This document shows positions 56,670 through 64,000 of a stretch of DNA of 64,000 nucleotides, piece after piece (positions within the stretch are counted from its first letter, which is position 1; each line of letters starts with the position of its first letter). The stretch lies in assembly GCA_035610835.1 (NCBI GenBank), contig CM069446.1:55356148-55420147 (forward strand), given 5' to 3'. The DNA comes from Ophiura sarsii (lineage: Eukaryota; Echinodermata; Ophiuroidea; Amphilepidida; Ophiuridae). A model generated the notes under the pieces. That model ran no database searches. It worked only from the letters and a program-made list of their open reading frames with translations, and was not told where the DNA came from. The translations under genes were made by a program, and so were the position numbers.

Positions 56670-57846
56670 GTATGTAACAGGGGTTTTTTACAGACAAAAT
56701 TGAATTTCATCAAAACACAGACATGAGAATTATGTTTTCCAAATTTCCGCACTTTCTTTTATTTTCAGCGTTTTTATGGCCTTTATAGACCGATTTCACA
56801 CACTTTTTCGACCTGTTCAGGTTTCTTCATTCTTATGCCTGAAAGCATCACATAAGTTTGAATTACTTGAACTTTGTAGAAGGAGTCCATGTGTAGATTA
56901 CCATTGCCATTAAAATTATGAAATCATAAAATCTCTAAACTGGTATAGTATTAATCAATTGGACATAATTCAATACCAAACATATACTGAGGATCCTGTA
57001 ATTGTACGGATATGGAATTTTAAGCGGAATTTGTGATTATGCATAAATTTGTAAAACAACTGGCATCATAAATTTACATGTCATAGTGATTATCAGCTGA
57101 TTCTAGACAAACAATTCTCGGAAAAAAATAATTTGAAATTAGTCATTACTCATTAGTCTGCTAATGAAAGTTGTAGCAACACCTGAAAATTCCAGGTAAT
57201 TATTATCTTGTTTTGAGAACGAAAGATCAATTTCAAATTATTTCATTACCAACACAGATGAACTTTCACTCTAATAAACAAAACTTTTGTCAAAGTCAAC
57301 CATTTGCTGGCATGAAAACATTCTGCATTTCAGCTTATTTCTGTCATTTTATTCCATCCTCCCCCCCCCCCCCTCATTTTTTAAGGCCCCCCCCCCCCCT
57401 CATTTTTTAAGGCTGTGTGATCATTCAACTATGGTAGAAAAATACAAAAGATAATTATTTCTTTAGCTTTTTCGTTGTTTTCTGAAATCTCCCTTTTCCT
57501 TCATTGATGTCTGGTAATGCTGATAACATACTAAGGTCGCTTTGCAATTCTGATCGCTTCTGATGACGTCATTTAATCTTCAAATGTTTCCATTTTAGTC
57601 AGAGGCAACTTTCCAAAATTTGCACCAGGTCGCACGGCCTGAATCGTTGCAGTTAACTTCAATCCAACTTGTGCACTACTGTTGTTCAATTTTTCGAGTT
57701 GCTCTGAGCGATTTTCATTCCATATAGTCCACTCAAGCGACTCCCAATCGCCACAATCTGCGACTGGCTTAGTATGTTATGAGCATAACATTGATGTTTG
57801 ATTGATATTCATTCATTCACACCCCCTTTGATTCTACTCCTCACAG
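56670..57846 (+). other. Intron m-n
   Basis: A 1.2-kb intron. Two poly-C runs (57361 and 57387) belong to a tandem doublet with ctcattttttaaggc. A copy of the gcactttcttttattttcag repeat lies at 56745-56840. Nothing else recognised. Confidence 0.85.
57359..57413 (+). repeat. Doublet of poly-C plus ctcattttttaaggc
   Basis: A 27-bp unit, C run then ctcattttttaaggc, occurs twice in tandem. Confidence 0.9.
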
Positions 57847-59909
57847 GTCCAGTGGAAGCCTGGCGTCTAATGATGTCCCTCAAGTCTGGATTATTAGCTG
57901 AGAGCACCTGGGCACTTGATGTGCTAAACATTCTACTCTATGACAATTCCACTATCATGTACTTTGACCTAGCCCAATTACAAGGTCTACTAGAGATCCT
58001 AGTGGACCACTTCCGCGCTAGCCTGAAACAAGTGTTTAGTACCTTTGATGACCTGGAAGTGAGGACTCACGACAAATCGGTCACAAACTGGTCGTGGGAG
58101 GACGTTGGAGTGGATGCGGAAGAGCTGGACGAGGACACGAGAAAGTGTAGAAAAGACGGACCCGAGTCTGAAAAGGAAGTGATTTTACAAGCCTTGTCGA
58201 CGTTAGATGTTGAAAAGTTAAAAGGTGCGGATAAAGTGAAGTCGATAGGTCTCGACAGGAGGGACGAGAGCTGGCAAAGTTATTTTTCATTTGAGCAGGA
58301 ATGGGATAATTTTGAAGGATTCAAAAGCGACAAGAAACTCTGGAAGGATGGAAAAGGCGACATGACAGGGCATGTAATGCACGCCTTTGAGAGATACGGA
58401 CCGTCAGGAGAACCTGACAAGAAAGCGCGCAAGGTGGAGAGGCAGTGTGATAACGCCTGTGAGAAATACGGCACGTCGGGAGAACCCGATAAGAAAGCGC
58501 GTAAGGTGGAGAGTGCGATGTGTGATGAATCGTCTGGGGAGAGCAATTGTAAGATAGAGGAAGAGAATGTGGAAGAAAACGATGTGATTTGCAAGAAGGA
58601 AGTAGTAGATGGTGAGGTGAATATCAAAGTTGAACCTGTCGATGAGAAAGACGGAAATGATGAAAGGACAGAAAGTGTGAGATCGCCGTCACCATCGTTG
58701 TCTGCATCGTCGTCTGCATCGTCGAATTGTAAAAACGATGCAGTCAGCGACGTCGATGATTGCGACAACGATCCATTGTGGCAGAGGTGTTGCAGCGAAG
58801 AACTGAGAGCTGTTAAAAGGAGAGAGCGTGAAGATGCCTCAAAGGGGGAGATAAAGTGCTACAGAAAGAGCACGGAACTCGAAGACGATACTCCCCTCGA
58901 GGAGGAAGGCACGTGTCGTGACAATACCGTTCTTGTGACTTGCACAGATGGCCAAAAAGAGTTGACCAGACGCTGTATGTGCCTGTCAAACATTGTGCGT
59001 AGCCTGTCCTTCATTCCCGGTAACGACCTCGAGATGGCACGTCACCCCGGGCTGCTGTCGTTGCTTGGCAGGTTAATATTGTTGCAACACAAACATGGTA
59101 TTCGCCGTCAAAATCCGCAAACGTACAACCGGGACGACAAGGACGATACAGACATGGATATATCGGTGACGGACGAGGACAAATGGTGGTGGGACTGTCT
59201 GGAAAACATGAGGGAAAATGCTCTGGTGTCGATCACCAACATATCGGGCCAAATGGATTTGTCTTTATTTCCAGAAAGTATAAGTTTACCTATTCTTGAT
59301 GGCTTGCTCCATTGGAGCGTATGCCTTTCCGCGAGTGCTCTTGATCCCTTCCCGTCACGCAAAAATCATTCGCTTCTGAGCCCTAAGAGACTGTCCATTG
59401 AGGCGTTAGGTAAGCTCAGTATCCAGGACAATAACGTGGACATGATCTTGGCCACGCCACCATTCCAGCGGCTCGACCGTTTCTTTAACGCGTTGACGCA
59501 GTACCTCGGCGACCGCAAGAAGCCTGTGATGCGCGAGTTCTCCATAGTGCTCCTCTCGAGTCTCGCTCAGGGCGACAGCATCGCCAGTCGCAGCATCGCG
59601 CTCCAGAATTCCATCATCTCGCTCCTGCTGTGCTACATGGAGGACTCCGAATACGCCAAGACCCTGGAGGGCACCAGCACGGCGTCGCAACTGAGCCAGA
59701 ACCCCGACATCCAGCCGGCGTGCCCGGACATGATGCGCCGGGCGGCGCTGACTCTAGTGTGTTTGGCCAGGGTGCCGGAGAACAAGATGCTCTTTCTGCA
59801 GCATCAGACTCGGATACTCAATCTGACCATGTCCCACGCCGTGCACGACATTGTCAAGTCGCACCTGTCGGACGTACTCTTTGAAATCGGCAAGAAACGG
59901 AAGTTATGA
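57847..59909 (+). CDS. ARID1: ARID1 terminal exon: EHD1 and EHD2/BAF250_C region and stop
   Basis: Acceptor ctcacag|GTCCAG (phase 1), stop TGA at 59907-59909. It opens with EAWRLMMSLKSGLLAESTWA, then LNILLYDNSTI and LQGLLEILVDHFRASL: the first C-terminal conserved block (EHD1 of Osa). An acidic, Lys/Glu/Ser-rich insert follows (about 58100-58900) with a 24-residue internal duplication. The second block (EHD2/BAF250_C, about 58960-59890) reads CMCLSNIVRSLSFIPGND, ARHPGLLSLLGRLILLQHKH, WWWDCLENMRENALVSITNI, SGQMDLSLFPESI, SIQDNNVDMILATPPFQRL and MMRRAALTLVCLA. This helical region contacts the BAF core in the family. LxxLL motifs (LNILL, LQGLL, LLSLL) are visible. The protein ends GKKRKL, a basic tail absent from the vertebrate end (IGQS). 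One large last exon is also usual in vertebrate ARID1 genes. Confidence 0.98.
58389..58512 (+). repeat. Coding 72-bp tandem duplication in terminal exon
   Basis: Two copies of a segment encoding YGxSGEPDKKARKVE lie 72 bp apart (58389 and 58461). Synonymous changes separate them (gaacctgacaag against gaacccgataag). It lies in the acidic/basic insert between EHD1 and EHD2. Confidence 0.93.
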
Positions 59910-61733
59910 TATAAACGAAAACTTGTCAAGTTGTGTGAGGGAGGGGTGTAATCACTCACTTACTTGCTCACGTACAAATAATATTGTATGCCTTTTTATA
60001 TATCCTTTTCCCCCCGGACTACTATGTTTTTGTAGCGGGGACAAAATCAGGAGCTGAAATTCAACACTGGTCAATTGAATGTATTGTAGAATAATGAAAT
60101 ATTTTCCTTGCTTATCTGTTTTTTCCAATCTTTGTGACACGCGGTGGGTTTGATTTTTTTCCCTGCTAGTGTCAGACAACTCATCTTGACCAAAGATTAC
60201 ATAATGATAATGATAATGTCCTTTTATCTTAATGAATATTCATAATAAGCCATTCACAATGTTTGTTTCTCTTTTTAAAAGATAATATTTGAAATATTGT
60301 TTCCATACATGATACCCCACGCCCCCAGACCGAACTGTATGAAATTATTTGCACGAGTAGAGCCAGAATATAATAATGAAGAAGTTGAACCTATACCATT
60401 ATACATTTTGTTTTCTTGTCTAATGCAGCTGTCATATGAAATTACGACCTTGTCCTTTCTTCGTCTCAAAATCTCACCACAAACTTGAGTCACATTTCAC
60501 TTAAAGATTCAACTCTCACCAATTCACACCAATTTTGGAGTTGCACTGGGAGAGCTTGGTCAAAATTTCCTGTAATGGCTGCATAGGTGGTAAGATGGTA
60601 ATATTTATAATATAGCCATGTGTTGTTTTGTTTGTTGCCAAAAAAATCCAACACTGGTCCTTTTTAACAGGTGATCAATAGTGTTAATGAGTTTAGTGGA
60701 GATGTTTCATCTATCACACAGAAAAAACAACGGAATTGAAATCCTTATATTGTAATTGTTATAGTATGTACTTGGGTAGCATTTGTCTTTTCCTATGTTT
60801 TTTCTTCTTTTTAGAATCATTACAAGGCACTGTAGTACCAACATTCCCAGTCACACATCGATGCTGTTCTGTCAAAACCTTTGTATGTTTCTCCGGCCCT
60901 TCAGCATGTATATAAAGCAACACTTCCTATGCTGTTGGGCAGTTTTGCTTCATACATGTTGCAGGGGGGCCGGGAAAACATAAACAGCTTTGAGAGAACA
61001 GCTACAATATGCTCTCTCAATATTCGCTCTTTGGAAGGGAATTTGTTGCCCTTCTGGCAGATTATTTTGCACAATTCTGTCTTTGAATTGCTGATTGGTG
61101 GGTGGTTGATACTGCAGAGCCTTGGAGTCTAATATGTGTCTGTAATCTTGGCCATTTCCTAGAAGTCCAATGTATGTGTTATATAGCTATCCGATGATCC
61201 CAGGGTTCTCAGTATTTAATAAATGCCTCGGTTATAGTATAATATCTAGCGTTGCCCACCCTCCACACGTTTAGGTAGAGCAGAAAGTGAATGGTTTAAT
61301 GTACTGTTGTGTTTAGCTATGTTATTAATGGAAGGAGGGTTGGTAAGCTGACTATTATGAATTGACCTCTGCATAAGTTTGTGTTGATTGTACTCAGATT
61401 GCATAATTCTCAATTAAGAAATCTTTCGAAATGAAAAAACTATTTGATTGAGAATCATCAAATTAGATATTGAGAAGAACGGTCTCCCAGACTGCCCCCT
61501 TATCATGGTAACGGTCTAACTAGTGCACCCCTGCATACACACATACATATCATGCCTACAAAATATGGCATATGGCTTAGTGTGCTAATGAGTATCAGCG
61601 CAAACAATCGTGGCCTGTCAATCAAGAACACTAACCGAGGTCGAGGCTTATAAAATCATAAAGTGTAAGGAGAATCATTACGAAAATTATGGTTCTATAA
61701 ATCGTCTTGGGATTTTCAAATCTGATATACGCC
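59910..61733 (+). other. Probable 3' UTR and downstream flank
   Basis: No coding signal. AT-rich with gataatgataatg (60200) and a candidate poly(A) signal at 61218. It is unusually poor in repeats compared with the introns, which fits an untranslated exon. Confidence 0.55.
61218..61223 (+). terminator. Candidate polyadenylation signal AATAAA
   Basis: First canonical AATAAA that I noticed downstream of the ARID1 stop, about 1.3 kb after it, inside tttAATAAAtgcc. Later AATAAA copies lie at 62671 and 63259 but are beyond or inside transposon sequence. No transcript end is known. Confidence 0.35.
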
Positions 61734-61931
61734 TACTGTGAAAGTGGACATTTTCGCACTACATATGTTTTCGCGCTTGAATCGGCGAAAACAATGACAC
61801 ACGAATGTATTTCTTTAGAGTATAGGTCCATTTGACGACACTACAAATTGTGAATTTAAAAACATGCAGCACAGTCTAAAATTGGCAAAGCGCAAATAAA
61901 TAATCGCGCGAAAATTACCACTTTTACAGTA
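61734..61931. mobile_element. MITE, family 'tactgtaaaagtggaaa', copy 4
   Basis: Left tactgtgaaagtggacattt then tcgc; right gcgcgaaaattaccactttt then acagta. About 198 bp and the best preserved copy. Confidence 0.88.
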
Positions 61932-62316
61932 CTTCAAAGAGGCATAAGTGATTTCAACCAACACATAATTCTTGTTTACAACATGTCCATGTCCTTCTAG
62001 ATGTGACCGGTCACAATTATCGTCATATGTGATAACAACGATGTGCTCGCACATCATACCATTTCACATCACTATTTTTGTGAGGTTTTTTGAAGACTGC
62101 AATGGCAGCAAAATGAATCCCTTCATCTGTCATCATAAAGACAACCGCAGCTCATACTGTTTTCGATGGAACTGTGCTAAAAATGTGTTTATCTAACTCT
62201 GGGAAGCGAGTGACGTCAGAGGCTTATTCTAGTGTTCACCACGGCATTCGCACACAAGATACAGCGTATCATCATTGGAATACACTTGCAATAAGATGAA
62301 CAAAGAATACAGCCTG

Positions 62317-62952
62317 TATATGAAGAGGTATTTTGCAAAAGGGCCTACATCCACTTTGGCTCTTATTGAGAAAAAGTCAAAAAACTGTTTCTAAATATTC
62401 AAGTTGAGCAATTGAAAAACTGAATGGATTATGAAAGAGGTACACTACATACTAATTGAAATTGAAATAAATTTTAAATGTGCTAGTTTTAATTTTTTTT
62501 TAAATCATGTTTACATTTTTTGAAAATTTGGATGTAGGCCCTTTTGCAACAAAACTCCATCTGTTTGTACATAAAGAAAAAATACCACACACAAAAAATC
62601 ATTTATTTTAATCATTTCAAATAAATAAGTTTGATATTGAAATGTATAGGTCACAATCATGTTTCAAGGAAATAAAGTCATTTTTTTTCAAAAATACCTA
62701 CATCTCATTGTAAACAGCCATTGAAGTTGTTGTTTTGTTGCAAAAGGGCCTGTATCCCGATTTAATTCTGGATACAGGCCCTTTTGCAACAAAACAACAA
62801 TTTCAATGGCTGTTTACAATGAGATGTAGGTCTTTTTGAAAAAAATGACTTTGTTTCCTTGAAACATATGATTTTTCCCTATACATTTCTATATCAAACT
62901 CATTTTTTGAAAAAATGCACCATAGCCCTTTTGCAAAATACCTCTTCATATA
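62317..62952. mobile_element. Large fold-back element with nested palindromes
   Basis: The outer ends tatatgaagaggtattttgc then aaaagggc (62317-62344) are exactly inverted at 62925-62952 (28 bp). Inside, arms of about 129 bp (62629-62757 and 62770-62899) are nearly perfect inverses around a 12-base loop. The phrase gcaaaagggcc occurs five times in alternate orientation. The whole could form a long hairpin. Confidence 0.92.
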
Positions 62953-62963
62953 AAGATCATTGT

Positions 62964-63194
62964 TTAACACTTTCCACACATGGTTTTACCAAATACAAAA
63001 CAGATTTTTCAAAAACCTTTCCCAAATTCCAAAGTCTATCTCAAGGATCACTGAACCAATACTAGGCATGTTTGTACTTATTTTAAGGCATTTTTCATGG
63101 TGATTCCAAATATGTTAATGAAATTCAATGATTTTGACATTATGTGAAATTTTGGAATGTCGTCTGCAAACGCCTGCCTCATGGAAAGTGTTAA
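62964..63194 (+). mobile_element. MITE, family 'ttaacactttcca', copy 4
   Basis: Begins ttaacactttccacacatgg and ends ctcatggaaagtgttaa with TTAA at both ends. It shares aatactaggcatgtttgtac with copies 1-3. It begins only 12 bp after the fold-back element. Confidence 0.92.
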
Positions 63195-64000
63195 TTGGAA
63201 TTTTGTTTTGACTTTGAATGAATTGGATCCGAAAGTATTTATACCAGTTGACCTTTTTAATAAAAAGTTTTTAAATTAGCGAAAGCTCTTGTAATATATT
63301 TGGAATTAAATTATTGCCTAACAGAACACACGCTTTCTGTAATATATATTTGAAACTTAAATTATTGTCTCCAAAAATTTGGATAATGAAGTGATACCAA
63401 ACACACCATATCATCTCCCAAGGGCAGGGTTCAATGATATGTGTACATTATACACACATGTTGCACTCCCGGTATCATTTATGGACACTGAGAAATGGTT
63501 TACATACCCGTCATACACATGGGTATTGATTTGTGTCATTATTGGTAATTACCCAGCCAGTGTTTTGATTACCTCGTTGAGAGCAGAAAACAATGTCCTT
63601 ATAAAGATCGGAAGAATTGGTTTCTGTGGTCTTTTTCGATACTGTCACGTCCCAATTTATGTATGGTAATATAAATATGTGTTAAAAATAGAAAATGTGT
63701 TTTATAGGTAACGAGCCTTCAAGACATTCATTGTCCCCTGTCTAGAAAAAGCAATTCACCGTAAATCTCTCTATATTTGTTATTAAAGTAAGTTATTGTC
63801 CGAAGGAGAGAAAAAAATCCCAGTTCAACTGTTTTCAGTTCGGCACTCGTAGATGAAATATATCGCCCTATTTATAATATATGAAGCAAATGAATGCTGA
63901 AATTATTTAAAACACAGAATGATCATGAAATAGTTGGAAAATTTTTATCACCGTTACTGATGCCCTGTAAACTATTGACATCACCGTTGCCTGATGTCGC

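Larger units (their letters stand above)
14288..59909 (+). other. ARID1: ARID1 (BAF250/Osa) gene, visible part, 14 traced exons
   Basis: The product is the ARID subunit of the BAF (SWI/SNF) chromatin remodeller, a nuclear protein that binds DNA with little sequence preference and serves as a scaffold. Fourteen exons with GT-AG borders and compatible phases join to 6387 nt: 2128 residues plus a TGA stop. Landmarks in order are DLSGSLDDL near the start, SPSPVGSPAS, a split ARID domain, DIFPPDSVEATQP-like text before the last exon, EAWRLMMSLKSGLLAESTWA, and the SNIVRSLSFIPGND block near the end. These are hallmark blocks of ARID1A/ARID1B/Osa and occur in the same order. ARID2 and JARID proteins have other architectures. 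The N-terminal exon(s) are not visible, so start and promoter are unknown. Introns run from 0.7 to about 8 kb and carry many transposons. Confidence 0.95.
61932..64000. other. Downstream flank; no gene seen
   Basis: Contains the fold-back element (62317-62952) and a TTAA MITE (62964). The final 800 bp (63200-64000) is AT-rich with short frames only (63379-63669) and no recognised domain. Confidence 0.6.

Noticed and set aside
58280..58768. 162-codon minus-strand frame opposite the terminal exon
   Set aside because: Ser/Phe-rich shadow of an acidic Lys/Glu/Asp coding stretch; the plus strand is clearly the conserved one.
59406..59884. Other frames in the last 500 bp of the terminal exon
   Set aside because: They overlap the conserved BAF250_C coding sequence and have no family similarity that I recognise.
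63379..63669. 96-codon plus-strand frame near the window end
   Set aside because: No recognised domain, no clear splice sites, AT-rich; could be an exon of a neighbouring gene but nothing supports it.

Overview
This window is nuclear DNA from an animal. It is AT-rich, has long introns, and its splice junctions are GT-AG. No bacterial gene order, operon or ribosome-binding signal is present. One protein-coding gene can be supported, on the + strand: an orthologue of ARID1 (BAF250; Osa/eyelid in Drosophila, ARID1A/ARID1B in vertebrates), the DNA-binding subunit that defines the canonical BAF form of the SWI/SNF chromatin remodeller. A single ARID1 gene with moderate similarity to the vertebrate proteins, in a genome this rich in short inverted-repeat transposons, suggests a marine invertebrate bilaterian. 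I cannot name the phylum from the sequence.

Gene layout. Fourteen exons with matching phases can be traced from 14288 to the stop codon at 59907-59909. A likely 10-codon microexon (52970-52999) and a weaker 6-codon one (52796-52813) add to these. Joined without the two optional microexons they give 6387 nt, which is an exact multiple of three and encodes 2128 residues plus stop. The first visible exon begins at the conserved DLSGSLDDL motif, which lies several hundred residues into the vertebrate proteins, so the true N-terminal exon(s) lie upstream of base 1 or are unrecognised in the first 14 kb. In order, the exons encode Ser/Pro/Gln-rich linkers (14288-26908), a short Lys/Glu segment (28074-31980), a microexon (37089-37118), the ARID domain split over two exons (39045-39221 and 41756-42014), Gly/Met/Pro-rich linkers (42748-47664, 56196-56669), and one 2.06-kb terminal exon with both conserved C-terminal blocks (EHD1 and EHD2/BAF250_C).

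Introns and flanks. Nearly all the rest is non-autonomous repeats. I saw no transposase or reverse-transcriptase reading frame. The main items are a 2.2-kb, 109-bp-unit minisatellite inside a terminal-inverted-repeat element (5005-7508); at least six families of short inverted-repeat elements (MITEs), several with clear target duplications; a hAT-like element with a perfect 8-bp target duplication (30700-31173); a pogo/Tigger-like MITE; a piggyBac-like TTAA MITE; a large fold-back palindrome downstream of the gene (62317-62952); a tRNA-derived segment on the minus strand (35527-35597); and two places where a MITE has split an older tandem array, so that neighbouring units preserve the empty site.

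I found no CRISPR array, defence island, biosynthetic cluster or other evidently new system. The most unusual signals are the direct-repeat nuclear-receptor-like half-sites at 10-bp spacing in the minisatellite, the coding PQQGPG minisatellite, the run of symmetric cassette exons, and the nested MITE histories. The first 14.2 kb and the last 4.1 kb contain no gene I can support.
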